Shown: positions 1-6,454 of the stretch, one piece after another
Layout of the letters: each line of letters opens with the position of its first letter
Numbering within the stretch: the first letter of the stretch is position 1
Origin: an uncultured Chloroflexota bacterium
GTDB taxonomy: Bacteria; Chloroflexota; Anaerolineae; Promineifilales; Promineifilaceae
Assembly (NCBI GenBank): GCA_937958365.1
Contig: CALFEW010000449.1
Span: 1-9,922 of the forward strand
Direction of reading: 5' to 3'
Length of the DNA stretch: 9,922 nucleotides
The notes under the pieces: generated by a model
Databases searched by the model: none
Seen by the model: the letters and a program-made list of their open reading frames with translations, nothing else
Told to the model about the DNA's origin: nothing
Made by a program: the position numbers and the translations under genes

Positions 1-547
1 TGTCAAACCGGCGGCGCGCCAGACAAAAAGCGGGCGGGTGGGGGTGTTGGCTACAGCGACAACCTTTGCCAGCGAGCGTTATGCGCATTTGATGGCTCGT
101 TACGCTGGCGCGGTGGTGGTGTTGGAAGACCCCTGTCGCGGGTTGGTGGATCTGATTGAACACGGCGAGATAGATACACCGGCCACTGAACGTTTGCTGA
201 CGGCCGTTGTCCAGCCGATGCTGACCAGCGGTGTGGATACATTGGTGTTGGGCTGCACCCATTACCCTTTTGTGATCCCGCTCCTGGAACGTCTGAGCGG
301 GCCAGAGGTGGCGATTATTGACCCGGCCCCGGCGATTGCCCGCCAGGTGGAGCGGGTGTTGAGTCAGCAGTCTGGCTTGAACGAAGCACCGCTAAACGGG
401 CAGTTGAGATTGTTTACCACAGGAGAAGCGGACGCTTTTTCCGGGCAGGTGAAGCGGTTGTTGGGAGCCGACCTGATGGGGGAAACGGCCGTGTGGCGAC
501 AGGTGGGCGATAATCTGGTCTTGCAATCTGGCCGGGTTTCACTATAA
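1..547 (+). CDS. murI: Glutamate racemase, 3' part (5' end outside window)
   Basis: Glutamate racemase interconverts L- and D-glutamate in the cytoplasm and supplies D-Glu for peptidoglycan. The reading frame is open from nucleotide 2 to the TAA at 545-547, so the gene enters from the left edge. Visible family landmarks are TKSGRVGVLAT near the start, the PC.GLV..IE segment, and GCTHYPF, which carries the second catalytic cysteine (codon 254-256). The first catalytic cysteine lies upstream of the window. The C-terminus (DPAPAIARQVERVL) is normal for the family and the end is not truncated. The -10 box of the following tRNA promoter overlaps its stop codon. The internal methionine-like start at 38 is not the true start, because upstream sequence in the same frame also matches the family. 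Confidence 0.95.
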   Translation, partial: VKPAARQTKSGRVGVLATATTFASERYAHLMARYAGAVVVLEDPCRGLVDLIEHGEIDTPATERLLTAVVQPMLTSGVDTLVLGCTHYPFVIPLLERLSGPEVAIIDPAPAIARQVERVLSQQSGLNEAPLNGQLRLFTTGEADAFSGQVKRLLGADLMGETAVWRQVGDNLVLQSGRVSL

Positions 548-548
548 T
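521..548 (+). promoter_or_regulatory. Sigma70-type promoter for tRNA-Pro
   Basis: TTGCAA at 521-526 is separated by 16 nt from a perfect TATAAT at 543-548. This predicts a transcription start about 5 nt before the mature tRNA 5' end at 561. The -10 box overlaps the murI stop codon, so the tRNA has its own promoter inside the end of the upstream gene. Confidence 0.7.
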
Positions 549-560
549 TCCTCTTCTGTT

Positions 561-635
561 CGGGGCATGGCGCAGCTTGGCTAGCGCGCGCCGTTCGGGT
601 CGGCGAGGTCGTGGGTTCGAATCCCGCTGCCCCGA
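561..635 (+). tRNA. tRNA-Pro, anticodon CGG
   Basis: A complete cloverleaf can be drawn by eye. The acceptor stem CGGGGCA (561-567) pairs with TGCCCCG (628-634) and A635 is the discriminator base. The D-stem is GCGC (570-573) with GCGC (584-587). The anticodon stem CGCCG/CGGCG (589-593/601-605) encloses the loop TTCGGGT, giving anticodon CGG at 596-598, which reads CCG proline codons. The T-arm is GTGGG-TTCGAAT-CCCGC (611-627). The 3' CCA is not encoded. An own promoter lies upstream and a hairpin terminator begins 9 nt downstream. Confidence 0.95.
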
Positions 636-643
636 CAGTTATG

Positions 644-679
644 AAAAACGGCCGTTTCCTTGAGGAAACGGCCGTTTTT
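644..679 (+). terminator. Rho-independent terminator after tRNA-Pro
   Basis: A perfect 16-bp inverted repeat (644-659 with 664-679) surrounds the loop TTGA and ends in five T residues. The opposite arm begins with five A residues, so it could also stop minus-strand transcription. Each arm contains one copy of the palindromic octamer ACGGCCGT (648-655 and 668-675). Confidence 0.9.
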
Positions 680-680
680 G

Positions 681-688
681 TTTTCCTG
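681..688. repeat. Left 8-bp target-site duplication of the MITE
   Basis: TTTTCCTG here is repeated exactly at 919-926, immediately outside the two ends of the terminal inverted repeats. It starts two bases after the T-tract of the tRNA terminator. Confidence 0.75.
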
Positions 689-918
689 GGCATGGTTCAT
701 CAAGCGAAACACATTCTTTACAAATTTACGCTGAATTGTCATTCCTTCGGCGCTGCTCAGGACAAGGTCTGAACGGAGTCTTCGGAGTGAAGCATCCCAT
801 TTCCACCAGAGCAGCGGGATGCTTCGGAGGATGCTTCGGCGGCCTCAGCACAGGCTCTCAGCCTGACATTTTTACTGTAAAATTTGTAAAGGACATTTCG
901 CTCAAAATGAACCATGCC
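689..918. mobile_element. MITE-like non-autonomous element, 230 bp
   Basis: The ends are perfect 12-bp inverted repeats, GGCATGGTTCAT (689-700) and ATGAACCATGCC (907-918). Similarity between the arms continues imperfectly for about 53 nt each side, to TGTCA (737-741) and TGACA (864-868), including a shared CTTTACAAATTT block. An exact 8-bp direct repeat TTTTCCTG flanks both ends. The interior holds a nested inverted repeat (GAAGCATCCC 789-798 with GGGATGCTTC 816-825), a tandem 12-mer (818-829 and 830-841, 11 of 12 identical) and several CTTCGG units. There is no transposase, so it would need one supplied in trans. The 8-bp duplication and the GG terminus would fit an ISL3-type transposase, but that assignment is only a guess. 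The ORF at 736-936 lies almost wholly inside the element and is not considered a gene. Confidence 0.75.
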
Positions 919-926
919 TTTTCCTG
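919..926. repeat. Right 8-bp target-site duplication of the MITE
   Basis: TTTTCCTG here matches 681-688 exactly and directly abuts the right terminal inverted repeat. Confidence 0.75.
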
Positions 927-1178
927 CTTCATTTGATGGGGTGGTTTTAGCGCCAATGGGGTGGGTGAGAAGAGAAACCGCAGTGGATCACCGATAGACC
1001 GCAAATTCCCGCAAAGATTCCGCTTTCATCGCCAAATCACGCAGCATGTCGCAAGGAGTTGGCAAAAAAAAATCGCCGAAATCGGATAAAATGGCGTTGT
1101 TTAATTTAGCCGGGGTCCCATCTCAGCCAGAACCACGGCATAAATAAAACTATATTTGTAGTTCCTGCAATTTGATAT
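927..1178. other. Intergenic stretch without a recognised gene
   Basis: No ORF with a plausible ribosome binding site was found here. The stretch holds an A9 tract (1064-1072), a small CCG-AAAT-CGG hairpin just after it, and an AT-rich block at about 1137-1178 directly before the inverted-repeat element. That block is a likely place for the promoter of the following short ORF, but no convincing -35/-10 pair could be named. Confidence 0.5.
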
Positions 1179-1239
1179 CGTTGAGCGTCTCATGAGCGGA
1201 TTCATCGCTGGGGGACGAATTCGGGCGCCACACTCAACG
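1179..1239 (+). ncRNA. Candidate structured leader RNA element, copy 1
   Basis: CGTTGAG (1179-1185) pairs with CTCAACG (1233-1239). After one C/A mismatch, GT/AC extends the stem. The 21 nt at the 5' end match copy 2 (6455-6516) at 20 positions, and the last 18 nt match at 16. The middle 22 nt differ but still allow a hairpin (GGATTC with GAATTC, one G-U pair). Conserved outer strands around a variable internal hairpin suggest a structured RNA. It sits 15 nt upstream of a Shine-Dalgarno site and short ORF, as copy 2 also precedes one. It does not match any riboswitch class that I recognise. A DNA-level protein-binding palindrome is an alternative. Confidence 0.5.
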
Positions 1240-1268
1240 GGTCCTGACCGAGAAGGAGGAGACTCGTG

Positions 1269-1364
1269 ATGCTCAACAGTGCCAGTCATACATATCTCAA
1301 TTGTTCGACCGGGAGTGCTGCTGCGCGGAATGGCGGCGGTTCACAAAGCGGTTGCGGCGGTTAG
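1269..1364 (+). CDS. Short Gly/Ser-rich peptide ORF, 31 aa
   Basis: A strong AGGAGG (1254-1259) lies 9 nt before ATG 1269, or 6 nt before an in-frame GTG at 1266. The ORF ends in TAG at 1362-1364. The product begins MLNSASHTYLNCSTGS and ends RNGGGSQSGCGG, with cysteines at residues 12 and 29. It has no signal peptide or membrane segment. Such a Ser/Gly/Cys-rich tail is seen in some ribosomally made, modified peptides, but no modifying enzyme is visible nearby. The case for a real gene rests on the Shine-Dalgarno site and on the shared upstream element that also precedes the 56-aa peptide gene. It converges on the TPR-CHAT gene and overlaps its stop by 4 nt. It could be a decayed copy of the other peptide gene, or not translated at all. 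Confidence 0.4.
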   Translation: MLNSASHTYLNCSTGSAAARNGGGSQSGCGG

Positions 1365-4300
1365 GGTTGCCCGACGCAGAGGAAACTGCTCCAATGTTTT
1401 GTGTCCGGCATGGTGCGGGCGCGGTGTACGGCCGTTCGCTGTGCCAGCGCCAGCGCTTCAGCGACGCCTGTTCCGCCTGATAAAAAGCGGTAGAAGTCAG
1501 CCATCAGGTCTGGGGCGCTCTCGTCCAGGATGGGCCAGAGCGCACCCACCACGCGCTGCGCGCCTGCCGCCAGGCAGGCCACCGGCAAACCGATTGCTTC
1601 GTCGCCTTCATATAACAGGGTGCGCAAGCCGCTGCACGCCGACAGTGTGACCAGTGGTGGCAAGGGCGCCATCGTCGCCAGTTCATCCAACCAGAGGTCC
1701 TGATCGTACAGGGCGATGCCGCTCAGACGGCCGCTAAATGAATCGGCAAAGGCGTGGGTGGCGATGTGCAGCAAGCCAAAACGGGCCAGTCCGTCTGCCC
1801 GGCGTAGTCGCCGCCAGTTGTCCAGCGTCGCGTCACGGCCGATGAATCGTTCGGCTTTATCGTCCCATAGCGCGAGCAACGGGGTGATTTCGCGGGGAAC
1901 GGCCGTTAACGCGCCATACCGCCCCTGAAACTCAGCCACCGCCACCAGTAAAGCGGGCCGGGCGTTGGCCTGTTGGCTGGCCTGCGGGCGCTGCCACAGA
2001 AGCGCCAGGTTGTGCAGCGAAGGCGTGATAGATGGAATAGCCGCCATCACCAAAGGCGGGCCGTCTTCTTCGGTCTGCAACGCCGCCCAGGGCAGGCGGT
2101 GAAGCTGCCGGTGCGGGGCAATCATCAAATGGGTGTCGGGCGTCAACTGCTCGCGCACAGCTTCCGGCAGCAAGGCGCGGCCCAATGTGGTTAAATGGCG
2201 GGGAGAAAGAGAACGGCCGTCGCGCCCCTTGAGGCACTTCTCCAGCGCAAAGCGGATCCCGCCGGTGATGGGAATCTGCCACGCATACCATTCGGCCGGC
2301 GTCAGGGCGACGCCGCTGAGGAAGTGTTCACTCTGGTAATAATCTAACGCCAGCCACTTCGCGCCATGATGGGCGGAGGCAAGCTGCCGGAATTGGGCCG
2401 GATCGAAAGCGTCATTTTTTGCTTGAAGGAGGCCGGTGACGCGGTTCGCCCGTTCCCAACGGCTGATGGCGGTGTCGTACTGGCGCACTTTTTGCACGAA
2501 TTGTTGGTGCAGTTCTTTGGCTTTAGCCAGACCAAATGGGTTTGGGGCGCTGTTTTCGCTCACCTGTTGTTGCAGCCAGCGGATTTCCGAGACCAGTTCC
2601 ACCAGTTCCGCCGGTAAAGAAGGGTTGATGGTTGAGGACGTAGATAACTGCCGGGCGGTCGTTTGCGCCTTGCTTTCTTCGATGAAGTAGAGCGCATCTT
2701 CTGTGGCGTTTTGGGCGATGGCCAGGGCGACGGCCTCGTCGAGCATGGCGCGAGGGCGCGCCAGGTAAGCCCCGGCAATGGCCGGTTGCCACAATGCGCG
2801 CCGCATCTTGCCCAGCGTGGTGACGGCGCGCCGGAAGTCGGCCAGCGCCAGCGTTGTCTCCCCGGCGGCGCGGGCCAGGCGGGCCAGACCGGCGTAAGCC
2901 GGCCACGCCAGTTCCGGAGCGGCGGTTTGCGCCAGGACGAGCGCGGTCTCCCAGGCGGCGCGGGCGGCGATGGGGTCGTTGGTCTGGGCGTAGAACTGGC
3001 CCAGGTTGACCTGGGCGGCGGCCTGATCCATCACCATACCGATGGCGGCGAAGTGGGCAACGGCCGTTTCCAAATACGCCGCTGCCTCCGCCAATCTACC
3101 GGTTTCACAGAGCGCCTGCCCCAACAAGCGCTGCGCCCGCGCCGTTTGCACCGTATCGCCCTGCTGCTGCGCCGCAGCCAACGCTTTGCGCCAGAAAGCG
3201 AGTGCCTCTTCCCCTTTACCCTCTCGAAACAACAACTCGGCGCGGAGATTATGCACCAGAGGATACTCGTCGGTGGGGGCGGATTGCCGAAAATGGACGA
3301 CAGCCTGATCCAGGTAGCCATGGGCGCGAGAGATATTGTTCAGGTGCAGGTAGACCCGCGCCAGGCGCACCTCGCAGGCGGCGAGACGCTGCGGAAAAGC
3401 GAGTTGTTGCAGGCGCTGATGGGCTTCTTCCAGGCATTGCAAAGCGCGTTGGTACAGGCCCATTTGCACGTAGACTTCGCCCTGGTGCATCAGGACGATG
3501 GCTGGCTGCCAGCGAACGCCAATTTCCGCGTAAAGGGTTTCGGCCTGCTGAAAATAATCCAGACTGGATGGGTATTGGCCGTAGAAAAAGGCCAGCCAGC
3601 CGCTTTCCAGCAAGCTATCGGCCCACAGGCCGCGTAGTTGGAAGTGGGCAAAGGTTTCTCTGGCGAATTGCATGGACGCGGTTGCGGCTGCCAGTTGGCC
3701 GGTTTGTTGGTAAATCTGGCCCAATCCAAACCGGCACTGCGCCAGCCAGAGTGGGAGGTCGGCGGCGGCAAATTGGGTCGCGGCTTCCTGGAGCAAGGCT
3801 TCGGCTGCCGGCGCATCTTGCGCCGACCACCAGCGGATTTGACCCAGTTGAAATGTTGTGATGGCCGCCTGAACGCGAGCGCCGGAATTCTGGAAAAGCG
3901 TCAGGGCCTCGGTGAAGGTCTGGTTGGCCGGGGCAAAGTGAGTCTGGCGGCGCAGGGCGCTGGCGCGGGTGTAGAGGCAGTGGGCCAGACCGGGCGTGTT
4001 GTGGGTTTGCTGGAAAGTTTGTTGGGCAACGGCCGTTTCCCGTTCGGCGTCAGCAAATCGGCCCAATAGCAGCCAGGCATAGGCCAGCGACAGACGACAC
4101 CAGGGCACAAAGTCGTCGAATCCGGCGGTTTGAAGCGCGGCCAGCGCCTGTTCCAGGTCGGCGGCGGCCTGGGTGAAATTGGGGCGGGTCCAGGGCAGGG
4201 CGTTTAGCTGCCAGTCGCAGGCGGCCAGCCAGCCCGGTTGCTGGAGTTGGGTGAAGAGGTCGCGGGCGCGGGCGACGGCCGTTTCTACCAGACGTGGCTG

Positions 4301-4606
4301 CACCCAACCGTTGGCCGCGCGGGCCAGATGCCAGGCGACCAGGGCGCGCAAAAACAGGTCGTCGCTGTACTGCGCCGCCGCGTCGGCGACGGACAGGAGG
4401 GCGTAGGCATAGGCGGGCTGGGTGAGAACGGCCGTTTCCGCCAGAGGTATCAAATCAGCCAAAAGTGCGCGATCCAGGCGTGGCAGAGGGTAGACGGCCG
4501 TAGGCACGTCTGCTTCTGCCAGACGCTGCTGGAACAATTCTTCGGCGACCTGAAGGAATAAGTGGACGCTTGGTTGGGGAACGGCGGGTGTGACCATTGT
4601 GGGCAA
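1361..4606 (-). CDS. TPR-CHAT caspase-like protease, 1081 aa
   Basis: The CHAT domain is a clan CD (caspase/separase-related) cysteine peptidase. The first roughly 700 residues are helical TPR-type repeats, many with the A-x-x-x-x-x-A-L pattern, which normally serve as sensor or substrate-binding scaffold. A linker with IEESKAQTTARQL follows, and the CHAT domain covers about 780-1081. Both catalytic residues are present: His951 in LLHIATHAFAD and Cys991 in VTLSACSG. They are followed by the family block GDEAIGLPVACLAAGA and ALWPILDESAPDL. No signal peptide or membrane segment is seen, so it is cytoplasmic. It is the last gene of the sigma operon, 24 bp after the preceding stop. The chosen start is TTG 4606, because GGTGG (4614-4618) lies 7 nt upstream. 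ATG 4597, giving 1078 residues, is the alternative. The substrate is unknown; the 274-aa neighbour is the obvious candidate. Confidence 0.92.
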   Translation of the reverse strand: MPTMVTPAVPQPSVHLFLQVAEELFQQRLAEADVPTAVYPLPRLDRALLADLIPLAETAVLTQPAYAYALLSVADAAAQYSDDLFLRALVAWHLARAANGWVQPRLVETAVARARDLFTQLQQPGWLAACDWQLNALPWTRPNFTQAAADLEQALAALQTAGFDDFVPWCRLSLAYAWLLLGRFADAERETAVAQQTFQQTHNTPGLAHCLYTRASALRRQTHFAPANQTFTEALTLFQNSGARVQAAITTFQLGQIRWWSAQDAPAAEALLQEAATQFAAADLPLWLAQCRFGLGQIYQQTGQLAAATASMQFARETFAHFQLRGLWADSLLESGWLAFFYGQYPSSLDYFQQAETLYAEIGVRWQPAIVLMHQGEVYVQMGLYQRALQCLEEAHQRLQQLAFPQRLAACEVRLARVYLHLNNISRAHGYLDQAVVHFRQSAPTDEYPLVHNLRAELLFREGKGEEALAFWRKALAAAQQQGDTVQTARAQRLLGQALCETGRLAEAAAYLETAVAHFAAIGMVMDQAAAQVNLGQFYAQTNDPIAARAAWETALVLAQTAAPELAWPAYAGLARLARAAGETTLALADFRRAVTTLGKMRRALWQPAIAGAYLARPRAMLDEAVALAIAQNATEDALYFIEESKAQTTARQLSTSSTINPSLPAELVELVSEIRWLQQQVSENSAPNPFGLAKAKELHQQFVQKVRQYDTAISRWERANRVTGLLQAKNDAFDPAQFRQLASAHHGAKWLALDYYQSEHFLSGVALTPAEWYAWQIPITGGIRFALEKCLKGRDGRSLSPRHLTTLGRALLPEAVREQLTPDTHLMIAPHRQLHRLPWAALQTEEDGPPLVMAAIPSITPSLHNLALLWQRPQASQQANARPALLVAVAEFQGRYGALTAVPREITPLLALWDDKAERFIGRDATLDNWRRLRRADGLARFGLLHIATHAFADSFSGRLSGIALYDQDLWLDELATMAPLPPLVTLSACSGLRTLLYEGDEAIGLPVACLAAGAQRVVGALWPILDESAPDLMADFYRFLSGGTGVAEALALAQRTAVHRARTMPDTKHWSSFLCVGQP

Positions 4607-4609
4607 TGG
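4594..4609 (-). promoter_or_regulatory. Small hairpin over the protease start codons
   Basis: CCATTG and CAATGG form a perfect 6-bp stem with a 4-nt loop. Both candidate starts of the TPR-CHAT gene, TTG 4606 and ATG 4597, lie inside the stem. In mRNA this could lower initiation of the protease relative to the genes before it. A regulatory role is inference and the stem is short. Confidence 0.35.
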
Positions 4610-4630
4610 TAATCCACCGGACGGAGAAGA

Positions 4631-5455
4631 TCAAGGCGACGCCGGTTGCAACACCAGGTGTAAATCGGCGCTAATAACCTGTCCGGTCTCATCCAGGACG
4701 GTGGCGACGGCCAGGGGTGGGAAAAACGCCTGTCCATAGGTATCCAGAACGGCCGTTGCCTGATACGCGCCCCAGGTCAGAATGGCTTGTAAAGGCGGCG
4801 GTTCTGTGCCGCTAAAGGCCGCGACAGATAACGAAAGGGTTGGCGCGTCGGGGTTTTCTATGTCTACATTGGCTTCTAGCAGAATGTCGAGCTGCAATCC
4901 GGCTACGGCGAACGCATCTTCCAGCAAGGTGACGTTTTGCTCGGACAGCAAATCGTCGTATGCGGAACGATAGACCGGCGACATGGGAGCCGGAAAGCGC
5001 CGAGTCAGGTAATCGCCGAGCAGTCGCCAGGCGGCCTGCCAGCCGGAGGGGGTGTGGTGGATGGTGGGTTGGGGGGAAACGGCCGTGTGCAAGAAGCTGA
5101 GGTCTGGCTTCGGCATGAGCGGCGCGTCTTGCGGCTGGTTTGGGTCTAAAGCGGCCAACAAGTCCAGAAACGTCTGGCGCAGGTAGCTATTGCTCAACAA
5201 ACGGCGGTAAGCCTCAGGATATTTGCGGGGCACATCAACCCCATGGAGCGCATCTTGAACGATAAGTACCATCATCGCATCATCTTCCATTACGTCTGAT
5301 GAAGCAGCCAGGTCGGCGAATAAGGTATTGGCCGACTGTGGCCAGGCGGCCACATCGGCGGCAAGGCGTTGGCGCAGCGCGGCGATTTTTTCATCTATCC
5401 CCGAAGCCGACTCTGGCGGTTCAGGCAGAAATTGGTTGTGGTTGTCTTTACTCAT
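4631..5455 (-). CDS. Uncharacterised cytoplasmic protein between sigma factor and protease, 274 aa
   Basis: I do not recognise this family. Residues 1-100 are mostly helical (IDEKIAALRQRLAADVAAW; YPEAYRRLLSN; QTFLDLLAALD). A Pro-rich linker covers about 105-135 and a second helical block about 138-185. The tail (about 186-272) has short alternating hydrophobic strands, including ILTWGAYQATAVLDTYGQAF and VATVLDETGQVISADLHLVL, which suggests a beta-rich domain. There is no signal peptide, membrane segment or zinc-binding Cys/His cluster, so it is not a classical ZAS anti-sigma factor. Its ATG overlaps the sigma stop in ATGAGTAA, implying translational coupling and matched amounts. Position between a sigma factor and a protease suggests an anti-sigma factor, a protease substrate, or both. 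That is inference only. Confidence 0.85.
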   Translation of the reverse strand: MSKDNHNQFLPEPPESASGIDEKIAALRQRLAADVAAWPQSANTLFADLAASSDVMEDDAMMVLIVQDALHGVDVPRKYPEAYRRLLSNSYLRQTFLDLLAALDPNQPQDAPLMPKPDLSFLHTAVSPQPTIHHTPSGWQAAWRLLGDYLTRRFPAPMSPVYRSAYDDLLSEQNVTLLEDAFAVAGLQLDILLEANVDIENPDAPTLSLSVAAFSGTEPPPLQAILTWGAYQATAVLDTYGQAFFPPLAVATVLDETGQVISADLHLVLQPASP

Positions 5456-6218
5456 CTTTATGCTGATTGTTCTCGAAAATCTTACGTAAGCGTTTTAAGG
5501 CGTCGAAATGAAGTTTGTAAATCGCGTTGATATTCACCTGTAAGTGGGTGGCAATTTGTGGTAACGAGTGGCCTTCAAAGTAATATGACCAGATGACCAC
5601 GCTTTGTTTGTCGCCCAACTGTCCGATGGCATCCAACAAAAGTTGTCTGTTGGCGAACTCGACCTCTGGATTGGGAACCAACAATTCATCAGAACCTTGA
5701 AACCATTCGTCCACTTCTGATAAATCTATGTTGTCTATTATGGGGGAAGGCCCGTGATGTTGCATATATTTGGAACAAACATGGTGGGTGATAATGCAGG
5801 CCCAGGCGTCGAACTCGCAGTCGTAGGGGTAATGGGCGCGGATAATTTCCAGGCTGGTTTCTTGCGTCACTTCCAGTGTAGACGTGATTCGTGTGACCTC
5901 ATCCAAATTCCAGCGACCCAGGAAGGGATAGGCCCACCGGCGAATTTTTAATAACAAAGGTTCCCAGATTGCGTGGCTTTTTTGCCGCTGAAGCTGTTCC
6001 AGGCAGTCATGGTCATTTTGATAATGGCGGACCACGACATCAATGTAATCTGGAATTGTCTGATGGGGATTGAGTCGTAGATAGTAGCGCAACCGGCCAC
6101 GCTGACCGTTCACGGCGAGGATGGGGTGTAACGCATCGGTCAAAACTCCTCCCAGTTCAGGTCGTCGTTGTTCCAATGTCTGGTTTAGTAACAGCGAATC
6201 TTCTTCCTGGCTCATCAT
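5448..6218 (-). CDS. ECF-like RNA polymerase sigma factor, 256 aa
   Basis: This would direct RNA polymerase core to a specific promoter set. Residues about 75-155 look like region 2 (helical, with RRWAYPFLGRWNLDEVTRITS and FDAWACIITHHVCSKYMQH). Residues about 188-250 look like region 4, with the helix-turn-helix SVVIWSYYFEGHSLPQIATH then VNINAIYKLHFDALKRLRKI. No region 1.1 or 3 is evident. An N-terminal extension of about 70 residues is longer than in typical ECF factors. The start is placed at ATG 6218 because AGGAG (6224-6228) precedes it by 5 nt. The neighbouring ATG 6215 is possible. The more upstream ATG at 6263 lies inside the -10 box and has no ribosome binding site. It is the first gene of the operon with the 274-aa protein and TPR-CHAT. 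The ECF assignment is from pattern reading; the exact group is unknown. Confidence 0.85.
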   Translation of the reverse strand: MMSQEEDSLLLNQTLEQRRPELGGVLTDALHPILAVNGQRGRLRYYLRLNPHQTIPDYIDVVVRHYQNDHDCLEQLQRQKSHAIWEPLLLKIRRWAYPFLGRWNLDEVTRITSTLEVTQETSLEIIRAHYPYDCEFDAWACIITHHVCSKYMQHHGPSPIIDNIDLSEVDEWFQGSDELLVPNPEVEFANRQLLLDAIGQLGDKQSVVIWSYYFEGHSLPQIATHLQVNINAIYKLHFDALKRLRKIFENNQHKDE

Positions 6219-6261
6219 GAATGCTCCTATGTTTGATTGGAAACGCCTGGACCAAGAAGCC

Positions 6262-6290
6262 ATTATAAGGGGAACGGCCGTTGGCGTAAA
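6262..6290 (-). promoter_or_regulatory. Sigma70-type promoter for the sigma/CHAT operon
   Basis: On the minus strand TTTACG (6290-6285) is followed by a 17-nt spacer and a perfect TATAAT (6267-6262). The predicted start near 6255 gives a leader of roughly 37 nt to ATG 6218. The spacer contains one ACGGCCGT palindrome (6274-6281). The match is to the housekeeping consensus, so basal expression by the main sigma factor is likely. Confidence 0.6.
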
Positions 6291-6454
6291 GCAAACACCA
6301 GCAAATGACAGGGAAAATAATTGTTTTAGGATAAACCCACTACCTTAAGATTAACCTCAACATTTCCTCAGATTAGCATCAGGACTTTGCCTTTCTTCTC
6401 CTTTACTATGGGCATTACATCAGACATGCGCGTGTCAACCTGACAGTTACCGGC
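6291..6454. other. AT-rich divergent intergenic region
   Basis: This stretch separates the sigma operon promoter from the second inverted-repeat element. It is clearly more AT-rich than its surroundings and holds no ORF with a ribosome binding site. It must contain the promoter for the secreted-peptide transcript, but no standard -35/-10 pair stands out. A CCTG-centred segment (6439-6442, in AACCTGACAGTT) lies 12 nt before the element and has a partial counterpart (TTCCTGCAATTT, 1162-1173) before copy 1. This is at best a weak hint of a shared non-standard promoter. Confidence 0.4.

Noticed and set aside
364..693. 109-codon minus-strand ORF across the tRNA gene
   Set aside because: It crosses the murI end, the tRNA and the terminator in antisense and has no support as a gene.
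736..936. 66-codon ORF on the plus strand
   Set aside because: It lies almost entirely within the MITE-like element and its reading follows the repeats. There is no ribosome binding site.
1059..1092. Promoter from TTGGCA and TAAAAT before the short peptide ORF
   Set aside because: The spacing is about 22 nt, too long for a sigma70 promoter, and no better pairing was found.
1179..1239. Integron attC site (imperfect palindrome of about 60 nt)
   Set aside because: attC ends run RYYYAAC ... GTTRRRY, while this element runs GTTGAG ... CTCAAC, the opposite polarity. No integrase or cassette structure is present.
1279..1650. 123-codon plus-strand ORF overlapping the short peptide ORF
   Set aside because: Its GTG start is about 19 nt from the AGGAGG site, and most of it is antisense to the CHAT domain. 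The overlapping ATG 1269 ORF fits the ribosome binding site better.
2663..3861. Long plus-strand ORFs of 324 and 219 codons inside the TPR-CHAT region
   Set aside because: They lie antisense to a protein with clear TPR and CHAT motifs, have low-complexity Arg/Gly/Gln-rich translations and lack ribosome binding sites. They are shadows of a GC-rich gene.
1361..6218. Type III-E CRISPR (Craspase) locus
   Set aside because: TPR-CHAT and a sigma factor are present, but there is no Cas7-11/gRAMP gene, no Cas1/Cas2 and no CRISPR repeat array in the window, so only an analogy is proposed.
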